Shown here: positions 1 through 8,807 of the stretch, one piece after another
Numbering within the stretch: the stretch's first letter is position 1
Layout: the number at the start of each line of letters is the position of its first letter
From: Streptomyces sp. NBC_00557
GTDB lineage: Bacteria; Actinomycetota; Actinomycetes; Streptomycetales; Streptomycetaceae
Direction: 5' to 3'
NCBI RefSeq assembly: GCF_036345995.1
Contig: NZ_CP107796.1
Location: forward strand, 2,666,001 to 2,730,000
DNA length: 64,000 nucleotides
The notes under the pieces: generated by a model
Databases searched by the model: none
Told to the model about the DNA's origin: nothing
The model's input: only the letters and a program-made list of their open reading frames with translations
Made by a program: the position numbers and the translations under genes

Positions 1-112
1 ACCGCAACTCCCCTGCCGCCTGGAGGGCTTGCCGCCCCAGTACTGCATGCACCTCCCCCGGGTGGAGCGGCAAGCAAGCGGCTCACGGCATCCGCCGCAG
101 CGGGGCCGCCCG

Positions 113-505
113 TCAGCAGTCCCGAAGCTCCGGCGACTGGTTGAGCAACTGACTGCGCACCGAGGTGAAGCGGGCCAGCGTCTCGTCCACCGCGGCGTCC
201 AGCGGGAACACCGCCACCCGGTGGCAGTTCTGGAATGCCAGCCGCACGCCGAAGTGCCGCTGCAGGGCGCCGCGGATGGCGTCACTCGCGAGCGCACGCA
301 GCAGCTGACCGCGTGCCTGCTCGTCCGGCGGGGGCGTCTGGTTGTCGGCGAACGGTCCGCCGTCGACCTTCAGCTGGGCCACCAGGGAGCTGATCATCTC
401 CCATGCGTAGGGCAGGGAGGTCCGGACGCAGTCGACGAATGCTGTTTCGTCGACCTCGCCTCGCTCGGCCTGTTCGAGTAGGGCCGGTGAGACGTCGAGC
501 GACAT
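113..505 (-). CDS. conserved small protein of unknown function
   Basis: A 130-residue protein that I do not recognise as a named family. It is soluble and mildly acidic, with no signal peptide or membrane segment. The N-terminal half is predicted helical and acidic, and the C-terminal half carries the more conserved-looking stretch around FGVRLAFQNCHRVAVFPLD. The start is supported by a strong ribosome site (GAGAGGAG) seven bases or so ahead of the ATG. It is divergent from nucS with about 280 bases between the two starts, so both promoters should lie there. The place next to nucS matches the order I remember from Streptomyces chromosomes. Function is not inferred. Confidence 0.75.
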   Translation of the reverse strand: MSLDVSPALLEQAERGEVDETAFVDCVRTSLPYAWEMISSLVAQLKVDGGPFADNQTPPPDEQARGQLLRALASDAIRGALQRHFGVRLAFQNCHRVAVFPLDAAVDETLARFTSVRSQLLNQSPELRDC

Positions 506-781
506 GGGTTCTCCTCTCGCACCCCCGAAGAGCAGGGGTTGCCGGACGGGTAAGGGAGTTCGCGATATCGAACACGCTCAGTACCTATGCGGCGACCTCC
601 CGTTCACTACCGTAGGCAACGGTCGGTGACCACACCAGCAGAATGCGTATATGGAACGATCCCTTTACGGGCACAATCGGCCAGGGATGAACAAGAGTTT
701 CCAGGGACAATTGGGGCGATCGCTCGGGAGCGGGGCGGGCGGATCGCGCGCACCTCAGGGCGTCGAGTAGCGTTGCCGACC

Positions 782-1453
782 ATGCGTCTCGTCATTGCCC
801 GATGCTCGGTCGACTACGCCGGCCGGCTCACCGCCCACCTGCCCTCGGCGCCCCGCCTGATCCTGGTCAAGGCGGACGGCAGCGTCTCCATCCACGCCGA
901 CGACCGGGCCTACAAGCCCCTCAACTGGATGTCGCCGCCCTGCACGCTCAAGGAGGGCACCGGCGAGGAAGAGGGCGTGTGGACCGTCGTCAACAAAGCG
1001 GGCGAGAAACTGATCATCACGATGGAGGAGATCCTCCACGACTCCTCGCACGAACTCGGCGTGGACCCGGGTCTGATCAAGGACGGCGTGGAAGCGCACC
1101 TGCAGGAGCTGCTGGCCGACCGCATCGAGACGCTCGGCGAGGGATACACGCTGATCCGGCGCGAGTACATGACGGCCATCGGCCCGGTGGACATCCTGTG
1201 CCGGGACGCGGAGGGGCGGACGGTCGCGGTCGAGATCAAGCGCCGGGGCGAGATCGACGGCGTCGAGCAACTCACGCGCTACCTGGAGCTGTTGAACCGC
1301 GATCCCCATCTCGCCCCGGTCCGCGGCATCTTCGCCGCGCAGGAGATCAAGCCCCAGGCCCGCGTCCTCGCCACCGACCGCGGCATCAACTGCCACATCC
1401 TCGACTACGACGCCCTGCGCGGCATCGAGGACGACAAGCTCCGCCTGTTCTGA
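782..1453 (+). CDS. nucS: mismatch-specific endonuclease NucS/EndoMS
   Basis: A 223-residue protein of the NucS/EndoMS family, the enzyme that cuts both strands at mismatches and supplies the non-canonical mismatch repair of actinobacteria that lack MutS/MutL. The N-terminal dimerisation/DNA-binding half covers about residues 1-115. The C-terminal half is a RecB-like nuclease with the expected acidic and basic residues: D137 (GPVDILC), E151 and K153 (VAVEIKRR) and Q163 (VEQLTRYLE). The C-terminus ends in a short DDKLRLF tail of the type that binds the beta clamp in this family. The frame is open further upstream, but ATG at 782 gives the family length and N-terminus ([10 protein letters not shown]). 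Family and role are established; clamp binding is inferred from the tail. Confidence 0.93.
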   Translation: MRLVIARCSVDYAGRLTAHLPSAPRLILVKADGSVSIHADDRAYKPLNWMSPPCTLKEGTGEEEGVWTVVNKAGEKLIITMEEILHDSSHELGVDPGLIKDGVEAHLQELLADRIETLGEGYTLIRREYMTAIGPVDILCRDAEGRTVAVEIKRRGEIDGVEQLTRYLELLNRDPHLAPVRGIFAAQEIKPQARVLATDRGINCHILDYDALRGIEDDKLRLF

Positions 1454-1489
1454 CCCGGCCGCTCCGACGAGGGCGTGTCTGCCGGGTCA
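1451..1489. terminator. inverted repeat between convergent genes
   Basis: Perfect 9-bp arms (TGACCCGGC at 1451-1459 and its complement at 1481-1489) with a 21-base loop. The left arm contains the nucS stop codon and the structure fills the 44-base gap before the convergent gene. There is no T-run, so it is at best a weak, factor-assisted terminator. Confidence 0.35.
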
Positions 1490-1497
1490 GGCTCGCG

Positions 1498-3933
1498 TCA
1501 CATCACCGCGCCCGGGCCGGTCGGTGTTTCCGTGCCCGTGCTCTCGGACGCGCTCGCCGGGCTGCTGGACGCCGGGCCGCTCGCCGTGTCCGTCGTGGAC
1601 GGGCTCGACGACTGGCTCGACGTGGGCGTCGGGGTGGGTGACTTGGACGGTGACGGCGAGGTCGGCGTGCCCGAGGGCGTGGACTTCGTCGGCGTCGGCG
1701 AACCCGGCTCGGTCGTACGGGACTTCGACGGCGTCGGAGTCGTGCCCCCGCCGCCCGTGCCCTTGGTGTGGCTCGGGCCGGCCGAGGGGGACGTGGTCGG
1801 CCGGGCCGGGGTCGGGTCGTCCGTCGTGCCGTACGTGCCGTCGGGGCCCGGGTCCGTGGGACGGGTCACCGGGGCGGCCGAGCCGGTGCCGGCCCGCGGG
1901 GTCTGGTTGGGGTCGGCGCCCAGCGAGCCGTCGGCCGGGTCCTGGCTCGCCGAGGGGTTGACGTCGACCTTGCCGGCCGGGTTCTTGCCGGCGTTGTCGT
2001 TGGACGTCATGCCGAGCGTGACGACCGTGCCGAGCACGGCGGCGAGCAGGGCCCCGGAGCCGGCCGCGACGAGGTTGCGCCGGGCCAGCCGGCGGAAGCC
2101 GCCGCCGGCCGGCGCGGCGGCCGGGAGCCGGCGGGTGACCAGGGGATCGCCGAGGGGCACGTACGGCGGCGGCGCCGACTCCTCGTGCCGTGTCTCCGCC
2201 TGCTCCTCCCCCGCCGTCGCCGCGATCCCCGGCACCTCGCCCGAGAGGTCGGCGACGAGGGCCAGGGCGCGCCGGCCGGCGACCGTGCCGCGCTTGTCCG
2301 CGAGCGCCCCGCGCAGCCCGATGGACGCCTCCAGCTCGGCGCGCGCCCGGTCGAGCTGGCCGCCGCACAGCGCGAGGACACCCAGCTCGTGGTGGAAGTA
2401 GGCCTGTTCGGACACCTCACCGGCGAGCCGGGAGGCCTCGGCGCCGGAGCGCAGGGCGCGTTCCCAGGCGCTCCAGTGCAGCCCGGCGGCGAACGCGGGC
2501 GCGGCCGTGCGGGCCAGCCGTACCGCGCAGCTCTGCTGCCCTTCGGCGGGCGGGACCGTGTGCGGCACGATCGCGGCGAGCGCGGCCAGCACCGCGTCGG
2601 CCTCCGCGCAGACCCGCTCGGGGGTGACCGACGGATGCCCGGCCCACCAGGCGTAGTGCTCGGCGGCGGCCAGCGCCTGGGCCTGGGCGTCGTCGGTGTA
2701 TCCGGCGGCCTCCAGCTGGGTCAGCACGCCCGCCGCGAGCCGGTAGCGGGCGCCGACCGGGGAGACCAGTCCGCAGGCGGCCAGCTCGCCGAGGGCGGCG
2801 TCGGCGTGGGTGTCGCCGATCAGCGCCGGCAGATGCGCCTGGTGCGGCACCTCGCCGCCGAGGGCGACGGCGAAGCGCAGGGTGGCGCGGGCGGAGGGGC
2901 TGAGCCGGGAGGCGAGCAGCGGAGCGGGCGCGGCGGCCTCGCCGAGGGAGGGCAGCGGGACGTCGTCGGCCGCCTCCACGGGCAGTTCGGCCGGGGGGCG
3001 TACGTCCTCGAAGACGCCGTACTCGTCCACCGCCCCGGCGCCGGCCCGCAGCTGGTCGCGCTGCCGGAGCAGCGCGCCGGCCTGGACGAACCGCAGCGGC
3101 AGGCCCTCGGACTCGAACCACAGGTCGCCGGCCCAGTTGGCCTCCTCCTCGGTGAGGACGCGGCCCGCGGTCCGCTCCAGGACCTCCTCGCCGCCGGCCC
3201 GGTCGAGGCCGCTGAGGAAGACCTCCTCGACCTCCGACTCGGGGGACGGCGGGGGCACGTCGGGGGTGGCGCCGATCAGGAACGCGCACTCGGGGGTGGC
3301 GTCGAGCAGTTCGTCGAGGGCGGCGCCGCCGAACTCGATGTCGTCCAGGACGACGACCGCGCCGATCTCCCGCACGAGCGCGCGCAGCTCGTCCGGTTCC
3401 GGGCGGTGGCGCGGGCTGTCGTAGACGGCGTGGAAGAGGTCGTACAGGAGGTCCTGCGCGGTGCGGTGGAAGCCGTTCAGGCGCACCACGCCGTCGGGGG
3501 CGAGGTCCTGGCAGTCCTCGCCGACGAGGTCGAGCAGGGCGGTGCGGCCGGAGCCGCCGGGGCCGGTGAGCCGGACGGAGCGGCCGCGGGCCAGCAGCCG
3601 GACCAGGCGCTCGCGTTCGTCCTGGCGTTCCACCAGGGAGACCGCCGGCTGGGCGGGGCCCGGCGGCACGGGCGGCCGGGCGGCGCGCTCGGTCTCGGCG
3701 CGCTCGGCGGCGGTGCGCCTGCGGGGGCGCTCCGGGCGCTCGACGGGCGGGCAGGGTTCTATCTCGCTGCCGTCGACGGGGTTCACCGTCAGCAGCAGGT
3801 CGCCGGAGACGACGTGCGCCGTGCGGGCGAGCGACGGCGTGCTCTGGCCGAAGTCGGAGGTCAGGGATTCCCGGGGCGGGCGGCGGCTGTGCGCCTGGCC
3901 GTGCTCCTCGGGTCCCGGGTTGATCGGGTCCAT
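1498..3933 (-). CDS. membrane-anchored ATP-binding protein, STAND/AfsR-like, with Ser/Thr/Pro tail
   Basis: An 811-residue protein. After a disordered Arg/Pro-rich N-terminus come an NTPase core with a P-loop (GPGGSGRT, 124-131) and Walker B-like VVVLDDIE (193-200), then a helical, winged-helix/TPR-like region to about residue 600 that resembles AfsR/STAND regulators. One membrane segment follows at about 620-640, then some 170 residues almost entirely of S, T, P, G and A. The P-loop lysine is arginine, so ATP hydrolysis is doubtful. No DNA-binding domain is apparent. The ATG at 3933 is chosen over an upstream start because a GGGGGG purine tract precedes it and the added upstream residues look untranslated. 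The tail should lie outside the cell, suggesting a signalling or envelope role; this is inference. Confidence 0.8.
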   Translation of the reverse strand: MDPINPGPEEHGQAHSRRPPRESLTSDFGQSTPSLARTAHVVSGDLLLTVNPVDGSEIEPCPPVERPERPRRRTAAERAETERAARPPVPPGPAQPAVSLVERQDERERLVRLLARGRSVRLTGPGGSGRTALLDLVGEDCQDLAPDGVVRLNGFHRTAQDLLYDLFHAVYDSPRHRPEPDELRALVREIGAVVVLDDIEFGGAALDELLDATPECAFLIGATPDVPPPSPESEVEEVFLSGLDRAGGEEVLERTAGRVLTEEEANWAGDLWFESEGLPLRFVQAGALLRQRDQLRAGAGAVDEYGVFEDVRPPAELPVEAADDVPLPSLGEAAAPAPLLASRLSPSARATLRFAVALGGEVPHQAHLPALIGDTHADAALGELAACGLVSPVGARYRLAAGVLTQLEAAGYTDDAQAQALAAAEHYAWWAGHPSVTPERVCAEADAVLAALAAIVPHTVPPAEGQQSCAVRLARTAAPAFAAGLHWSAWERALRSGAEASRLAGEVSEQAYFHHELGVLALCGGQLDRARAELEASIGLRGALADKRGTVAGRRALALVADLSGEVPGIAATAGEEQAETRHEESAPPPYVPLGDPLVTRRLPAAAPAGGGFRRLARRNLVAAGSGALLAAVLGTVVTLGMTSNDNAGKNPAGKVDVNPSASQDPADGSLGADPNQTPRAGTGSAAPVTRPTDPGPDGTYGTTDDPTPARPTTSPSAGPSHTKGTGGGGTTPTPSKSRTTEPGSPTPTKSTPSGTPTSPSPSKSPTPTPTSSQSSSPSTTDTASGPASSSPASASESTGTETPTGPGAVM

Positions 3934-4320
3934 AGGTTCAAGCCCCCCAAAAGCGTCGTGTGCCCGTGATGTCCGGCCCCTCCCGGCCTTGTCGCACACC
4001 GCGCTGTCGCTTCTGGTCCGGGCCCGCTCGATCGAGGGTTGCGAGACGGCGGGCGACCGAACCCTAAACCTTCGCACAGTATCTCCGACAGGGCGGGGTG
4101 CCGTGCGGTCCGAGACGTCACAGTCCGGTGAGGATTGCCCGCGACGTGCGCTTCGGCGGCTGCGCCCGGGTCTCCCCCGTCGCCCGTTTCACACCCGCTC
4201 GCACGGTTGCGCCGCGGTCCCGCGGGCCCGAGCCGGCGCCGTGCGGCACCCGAGCCGTCCGTCCGCCCCGCCGGCCGCACCCGTCCGGCGGGTCCCCGCG
4301 GGACCGGCCGCCCCACGGGG
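3934..4320. other. intergenic region without a gene
   Basis: Lies between the STAS gene and the ATP-binding gene, both on the minus strand. I see no open frame with coding character and no RNA gene. It should hold the promoter of the ATP-binding protein gene and the 3' end of the STAS transcript. No convincing terminator is visible. Confidence 0.5.
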
Positions 4321-4644
4321 TCACACCCGGGGCAGCGACTCCACTCCGATGCCGCCCTCGATGGCGAGGATGCGGTGCAGGCGGGTGGCGACCAGCAGGC
4401 GCTGCATCTGCGGCGGGACACCGCGCAGCACCAGACGGCGCCCGCAGCGGCCGGCCCGCCGATGGGCACCCATGATCACGCCGAGTCCGGTGGCGTCCCA
4501 GGAGTCCAGTTCGGACAGGTCGAGCACCAGGTCGCCGACGCCGCCGTCGACGGCCGAGTGCAGGGCCGTACGGGCGTCCGCCGCGCTGCGGACGTCGAGG
4601 CGGCCCCCGACGACCAGCTCGGCGTGGTCGCCCCTGATGTGCAT
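4321..4644 (-). CDS. STAS-domain protein, anti-sigma factor antagonist-like
   Basis: A 107-residue single STAS domain, the fold of SpoIIAA/RsbV proteins that bind anti-sigma kinases. The conserved core is LVLDLSELDSWDATGLGVI (about 39-57). In SpoIIAA the equivalent stretch is DSSGLGVI and its first serine is the phosphorylation site; here the two positions are A51 and T52, so the usual switch residue is missing and only the threonine could stand in. The start at 4644 has a good GGGAG ribosome site; a slightly longer reading frame exists upstream but lacks one. No kinase partner is adjacent. Confidence 0.85.
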   Translation of the reverse strand: MHIRGDHAELVVGGRLDVRSAADARTALHSAVDGGVGDLVLDLSELDSWDATGLGVIMGAHRRAGRCGRRLVLRGVPPQMQRLLVATRLHRILAIEGGIGVESLPRV

Positions 4645-4795
4645 ATGCGCTCCCCGTTGAGTGCGGTTGGCTACTCCGTGACGTTGCACCGTCTGACTGT
4701 GTCAGTGGTGGTGCGGTTGCTGCTTGTAAGCGAACCGATACCGAATTCACCCCGGGGGGTGATGTTCCCGGGGTGAATGTCGGTGACGGGACGCC

Positions 4796-5644
4796 TCAGT
4801 ACTTGTAGAAGCCCTGCCCGCTCTTGCGGCCGATGTCACCGGCGTCCACCATCCGGCGCATCAGCTCCGGCGGGGCGAACTTCTCGTCCTGGGACTCGGT
4901 GTAGATGTTGCTGGTGGCGTGGAGCAGGATGTCGACGCCGGTGAGGTCGGCGGTGGCGAGGGGGCCCATGGCGTGCCCGAAGCCCAGCTTGCAGGCGAGG
5001 TCGATGTCCTCGGCGGTGGCGACGCCCGACTCGTACAGCTTGGTCGCCTCCACGACGAGGGCCGAGATGAGCCGGGTGGTGACGAAGCCGGCCACGTCAC
5101 GGTTGACGACGATGCAGGTCTTGCCGACGGACTCGGCGAACTCCCGCGCGGTGGCGAGGGTTTCGTCGCTCGTCTTGTAGCCGCGGACCAGCTCGACGAG
5201 CTGCATCATCGGCACCGGCGAGAAGAAGTGGACGCCGACGACCCGCTCGGGGCGCTCGGTGGCCGCCGCGATCTTGGTGATCGGGATGGCGGAGGTGTTG
5301 GAGGCGAGCACGGTGTCCTCGCGCACCAGCTTGTCGAGCGCCCGGAAGATCTCGTGCTTCACTTCGAGCTTCTCGAAGACGGCCTCGACCACGACGTCGG
5401 CGTCGGCCGCCGCGTCCAGGTCGGTCGTCGGCGTGATGCGGGCGAGGGCGGCCCCGGCGTCGTCCGCGGCCAGCTTGCCCTTGCTCACGAACTTGTCGTA
5501 CGAGGCCTTGATGCCGTCGGTGCCGCGCTTGAGCGCCTCGTCGGTGACGTCGCGCAGGACGACGTCCCAGCCCGCCTGCGCGGCGACCTGAGCGATCCCG
5601 GACCCCATGAGACCGGCCCCGATGACGGCGAGCTTCCGTGCCAC
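4796..5644 (-). CDS. 3-hydroxybutyryl-CoA / 3-hydroxyacyl-CoA dehydrogenase
   Basis: A 282-residue NAD(P)-dependent dehydrogenase of the FadB/HbdA family that interconverts 3-hydroxyacyl-CoA and acetoacetyl-CoA-type 3-ketoacyl-CoA. The Rossmann motif is at the extreme N-terminus (VIGAGLMGSGIAQ, from residue 7), followed by the conserved ASNTSAIPIT stretch, the catalytic histidine in VGVHFFSPVPMM, and the C-terminal helical domain with GPLATADLTGVD and GRKSGQGFY. Length is normal for the short single-domain enzymes. It stands alone on the minus strand, with no thiolase or crotonase nearby. Likely roles are butyryl-CoA formation for polyketide extender units or PHB-type metabolism; the exact substrate cannot be told from sequence. 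Confidence 0.93.
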   Translation of the reverse strand: MARKLAVIGAGLMGSGIAQVAAQAGWDVVLRDVTDEALKRGTDGIKASYDKFVSKGKLAADDAGAALARITPTTDLDAAADADVVVEAVFEKLEVKHEIFRALDKLVREDTVLASNTSAIPITKIAAATERPERVVGVHFFSPVPMMQLVELVRGYKTSDETLATAREFAESVGKTCIVVNRDVAGFVTTRLISALVVEATKLYESGVATAEDIDLACKLGFGHAMGPLATADLTGVDILLHATSNIYTESQDEKFAPPELMRRMVDAGDIGRKSGQGFYKY

Positions 5645-5876
5645 TCCGACTCCCTCGAACGCGCTCCAAGTCTGCTTCTCCGGCGGACCCTAGCGCTCCG
5701 ACGCCGCTGTGTGAGCGGTTAGTAACGCGTGTCACGGTCTCAGAGGGTGAGACGCCGGTCACGTCCGACACGACGGGCTCGGCGGGCCTGCGGCCGGCGG
5801 ATCCGGCGGGGTGCGCGCCAGGGTCGCGGAGGTGCCAATTCCCAGAAACCGGGGTTCGGTTGGCGGCACGAAAAGC

Positions 5877-6518
5877 TCAGGAAGCCGCCCGTACGGCGTA
5901 GTTCAGGACCTTTTCACTCAAGAGGTCCTCGATGTCGTCCAGAAGAACCAGTACCTCTCGGGACACTTCGACCGGTGTGCGGCCGGCGAGGAGGCGGCGG
6001 CCGATGGTGGTGAAGACCGTCTGGTGGATCCAGCAGATCTGACCGGCGACCAGGCCGGGCAGCGGGTCGGCGCCGGCGGCGCCGGTCTCCTCGCGCAGGG
6101 CCGCCTCCAGGGCGTCGTGGATCTCCTGCTGGAGGCTCCACAGCCGGGAGCGCAGCGGCGGGGCGTCGTGGATGACCCGCATGAAGCGGTCGTAGCCCTC
6201 CATGAGGCCGACCCGCGGGGAGACGGCCTCGACCTCCTCGCGCAGTTCGCGCAGTACGGCGCGGGCGGCCGACTCCCCCGGGTCCCGGCCGCGCACCCAC
6301 CGGGCGAGCCGGTCGACCACGCCTGCGGAGCGGTCGAAGAAGAGGTCCTCCTTGGCGGGGAAGTAGTTGTAGACGGTGTTCACGGAGACGTCCGCCGCCT
6401 CCGCCACGTCCGCCATGGTCACCGCCATGAAGCCGCGCTCGATGAACAGCCCCGTGGCGATGTCCGAGATGCGCTGCCTGGTCTCGCGCTTCTTCCGCTC
6501 CCTGAGCCCCTCTGCCAT
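5877..6518 (-). CDS. TetR-family transcriptional repressor
   Basis: A 213-residue TetR regulator. The N-terminal helix-turn-helix spans about residues 10-57 with the typical TMADVAEAADVSVNTVYNYFPAKEDLF stretch; the rest is the variable ligand-binding helical domain. The ATG at 6518 is chosen because the longer frame upstream runs into the divergent promoter region and adds non-family residues. It is divergent from a DrrAB-like ABC exporter with 89 bases between the starts, the standard arrangement for local control of an efflux pump. A candidate operator in that gap is listed separately. The inducer is unknown. Confidence 0.92.
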   Translation of the reverse strand: MAEGLRERKKRETRQRISDIATGLFIERGFMAVTMADVAEAADVSVNTVYNYFPAKEDLFFDRSAGVVDRLARWVRGRDPGESAARAVLRELREEVEAVSPRVGLMEGYDRFMRVIHDAPPLRSRLWSLQQEIHDALEAALREETGAAGADPLPGLVAGQICWIHQTVFTTIGRRLLAGRTPVEVSREVLVLLDDIEDLLSEKVLNYAVRAAS

Positions 6519-6570
6519 GGCGCCATCGTAGATCGGCGGCACTTTTTTGGGGCTCCTGAAAACTTGGTGG

Positions 6571-6588
6571 CATTGCAATTTTTCAATG
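6571..6588. promoter_or_regulatory. candidate TetR operator in the divergent promoter
   Basis: An AT-rich inverted repeat, CATTG-N8-CAATG, inside the 89-base gap between the TetR gene and the ABC exporter, 20 bases before the exporter start. Position and symmetry suit a TetR operator; the short arms make this tentative. Confidence 0.4.
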
Positions 6589-6607
6589 GCTCTGTTTTTC
6601 TGGGGGC

Positions 6608-7393
6608 ATGGCAGCAGTCATCAGCGCGGCGGGACTCGCCCGCACCTTCCAGACCAAGGCCGGCCCCGTGGAGGCGGTGCGCGGTATCGACCTCACCGTC
6701 CGGGAGGGCGAGATCCTCGGCTTCCTCGGACCCAACGGCGCCGGCAAGACGACCACCCTGCGGATGCTCACCACCCTGCTGAAGCCGACCGGCGGCGCGG
6801 CCACGGTCGCCGGGCACGATCTGGCGACGGATCCGGCGGGGGTGCGCGCCGCGATCGGGTACGTCGCCCAGTCCGGCGGGGTCGACCCGCAGATCACCGT
6901 GCGGGAGGAACTGGTCACCCAGGGGCGGATGTACCGCCTGTCGAAGGCCGACGCCGCCCTGCGCGCTCAGGACCTGGCGCGGGAGCTGGACCTCACCGGG
7001 TTCCTCGACCGGAAGGCCGGCGCCCTCTCCGGCGGGCAGCGGCGGCGGCTGGACATCGCCATGGCGCTCACCCACCGGCCGAAGGTGCTGTTCCTGGACG
7101 AGCCGACCACCGGACTCGACCCGGGCAGCCGCGCCGACCTGTGGGACCTGGTCCGCCGGCTGCGCGACGAGCACGGCACGACCGTCTTCCTGACCACCCA
7201 CTACCTGGACGAGGCCGACACCCTCGCCGACCGCCTGGTGGTCGTGGACCGGGGCGCGGTCGCCGCCGAGGGCACGCCGTCCGCGCTCAGGCTCCAGTAC
7301 GGCGGCTCGATCGACGCAACCCTCCAGGACACGTTCCTCGCCATCACCGGACGCGGGCCGGTCCCGGCCGACTCCGTCCCCGTAGCCGTCTAG
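6608..7393 (+). CDS. ABC exporter ATP-binding subunit, DrrA-like
   Basis: A 261-residue nucleotide-binding subunit. Walker A GPNGAGKT (41-48), signature LSGGQRR (140-146), Walker B VLFLDEP (160-166) and the H-loop histidine H198 (LTTHYLDEAD) are all intact. The family (DrrA/NodI/ABC-2) powers export of drugs or lipids with a separate membrane subunit. The gene is followed nine bases later by its permease, and the two are presumably cotranscribed. Divergent TetR control suggests induction by the exported compound. The substrate cannot be predicted. Confidence 0.94.
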   Translation: MAAVISAAGLARTFQTKAGPVEAVRGIDLTVREGEILGFLGPNGAGKTTTLRMLTTLLKPTGGAATVAGHDLATDPAGVRAAIGYVAQSGGVDPQITVREELVTQGRMYRLSKADAALRAQDLARELDLTGFLDRKAGALSGGQRRRLDIAMALTHRPKVLFLDEPTTGLDPGSRADLWDLVRRLRDEHGTTVFLTTHYLDEADTLADRLVVVDRGAVAAEGTPSALRLQYGGSIDATLQDTFLAITGRGPVPADSVPVAV

Positions 7394-7402
7394 GAATCCC
7401 CG

Positions 7403-8152
7403 ATGCTTCTGCACGACACGGCCCTCGTCTACGGCCGCTATCTGCGCCAGTCGCTGCGCTCCCGGTTCGCCCTGCTCTTCGGGGTGCTCACGCCGCTGCT
7501 CTACCTGGTCTTCTTCGGTCCGCTGCTCACCCGGCTGCCGCTCGGCGGCACGGGCAGCTCCTGGCAGGTGCTCGTGCCCGGCCTGCTGCTCCAACTCGGC
7601 CTGTTCGGCGCCCTGTTCGCCGGGTTCACGGTCATCGTCGAGAAGGGGCAGGGGGTGGTCGAGCGGATGCGGGTGACCCCGGTCAGCCGGCTCGCGCTGC
7701 TCCTCGGCCGCGTGCTGCGCGACGCGACGGTGTTCGTCTTCCAGGCGGTGCTGCTGGTGCTCGCCGCGCTGGTGATGGGCCTGCGGGCGCCGCTCGGCGG
7801 CGTCCTGATCGGCTTCGCCTTCGTCGCCCTGCTCACCGTGTCGCTGGCCTCGCTGTCGTACGCGCTCGGCATGAAGGTCCGCACCCCGCAGGAGTTCGGC
7901 CCGCTGATCAACATGGTGTCGATGCCGTCGATGCTGCTGTCCGGGCTGATGCTCCCGATGACCCTGGCGCCCGCCTGGCTGGACGTGCTGTCGCACTTCG
8001 TGCCGTTCCGCTATCTGGTGGACGCGGTGCGCGACGCGTACGTCGGGCGGTACACGAGCGCGCACATGCTCCACGGCGTCCTCGTCGCCGTCGCCTTCGC
8101 GGCGCTGGCGGTGACCGTGGGCACACGGGTGTTCCGGACGGCCGGGGCGTAA
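7403..8152 (+). CDS. ABC-2 type exporter permease, DrrB-like
   Basis: A 249-residue integral membrane protein with about six hydrophobic helices, of the ABC-2 membrane family. Recognisable features are the N-terminal cytoplasmic helix (YGRYLRQSLRSRF), the conserved loop VVERMRVTPVSRLALLLGR, and the C-terminal LINMVSMPSMLLSGLMLP and HFVPFRYLVDAVR stretches. It partners the ATPase encoded just upstream to form an efflux transporter. It stops 13 bases before the cobalamin adenosyltransferase gene, so that gene may be partly cotranscribed, though it has no obvious functional link. Confidence 0.93.
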   Translation: MLLHDTALVYGRYLRQSLRSRFALLFGVLTPLLYLVFFGPLLTRLPLGGTGSSWQVLVPGLLLQLGLFGALFAGFTVIVEKGQGVVERMRVTPVSRLALLLGRVLRDATVFVFQAVLLVLAALVMGLRAPLGGVLIGFAFVALLTVSLASLSYALGMKVRTPQEFGPLINMVSMPSMLLSGLMLPMTLAPAWLDVLSHFVPFRYLVDAVRDAYVGRYTSAHMLHGVLVAVAFAALAVTVGTRVFRTAGA

Positions 8153-8165
8153 CTACGCTGGTCGC

Positions 8166-8741
8166 ATGGTCAATCTGACGCGCATCTACACCAGGACCGG
8201 CGACAAGGGCACCACGGCGCTCGGCGACATGAGCCGGGTCGCCAAGACCGACCTGCGGATCTCCGCCTACGCCGACGCCAACGAGGCCAACGCGGTGATC
8301 GGCACCGCGATCGCGCTGGGCGGCCTGGACGCGGAGATCGTCAAGGTGCTCACGCGCGTCCAGAACGACCTGTTCGACGTGGGCGCGGACCTGTCGACGC
8401 CGGTGGTGGAGAACCCGCAGTTCCCGCCGCTGAGGGTGGAGCAGTTCTACATCGACCGGCTGGAGGCGGACTGCGACCGCTTCAACGAGCAGCTCGACAA
8501 GCTCCGCTCCTTCATCCTGCCCGGCGGCACCCCGGGCGCGGCCCTGCTGCACCAGGCCTGCACGGTCGTACGCCGTGCCGAGCGCTCCACCTGGGCTGCT
8601 CTCGAGGTGCACGGCGACACGATGAACCCGCTCACGGCGACCTACCTCAACCGGCTGTCCGACCTGCTGTTCATCCTGGCCCGCGTGGCGAACAAGGAGA
8701 CCGGGGACGTGCTGTGGGTGCCGGGCGGGGAACGCGGCTGA
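8166..8741 (+). CDS. ATP:cob(I)alamin adenosyltransferase, PduO type
   Basis: A 191-residue enzyme of the PduO/MMAB family, which transfers the adenosyl group of ATP to cob(I)alamin to make coenzyme B12. The N-terminal ATP-binding motif IYTRTGDKGTTALGD, the RVAKTDLRISAYADANEAN stretch, and the C-terminal VVRRAERSTWAAL and YLNRLSDLLFILAR signatures are present at normal spacing. A product of this enzyme is needed by methylmalonyl-CoA mutase and ribonucleotide reductase. Start ATG is 13 bases after the exporter permease stop. Confidence 0.94.
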   Translation: MVNLTRIYTRTGDKGTTALGDMSRVAKTDLRISAYADANEANAVIGTAIALGGLDAEIVKVLTRVQNDLFDVGADLSTPVVENPQFPPLRVEQFYIDRLEADCDRFNEQLDKLRSFILPGGTPGAALLHQACTVVRRAERSTWAALEVHGDTMNPLTATYLNRLSDLLFILARVANKETGDVLWVPGGERG

Positions 8742-8761
8742 ACCGGCCCTCCGGTGCCGTG

Positions 8762-8800
8762 GGCCCCGGTGCGGGGTGCTGAGCCCTCCCCACCGGGGCC
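8762..8800. terminator. hairpin terminator between convergent genes
   Basis: Perfect 10-bp arms (GGCCCCGGTG at 8762-8771 and its complement at 8791-8800) in the 66-base gap between the adenosyltransferase gene and the convergent lipoprotein gene. High-GC stem without T-run, as is common for Streptomyces terminators; it could serve both strands. Confidence 0.6.
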
Positions 8801-8807
8801 GTCCGGG

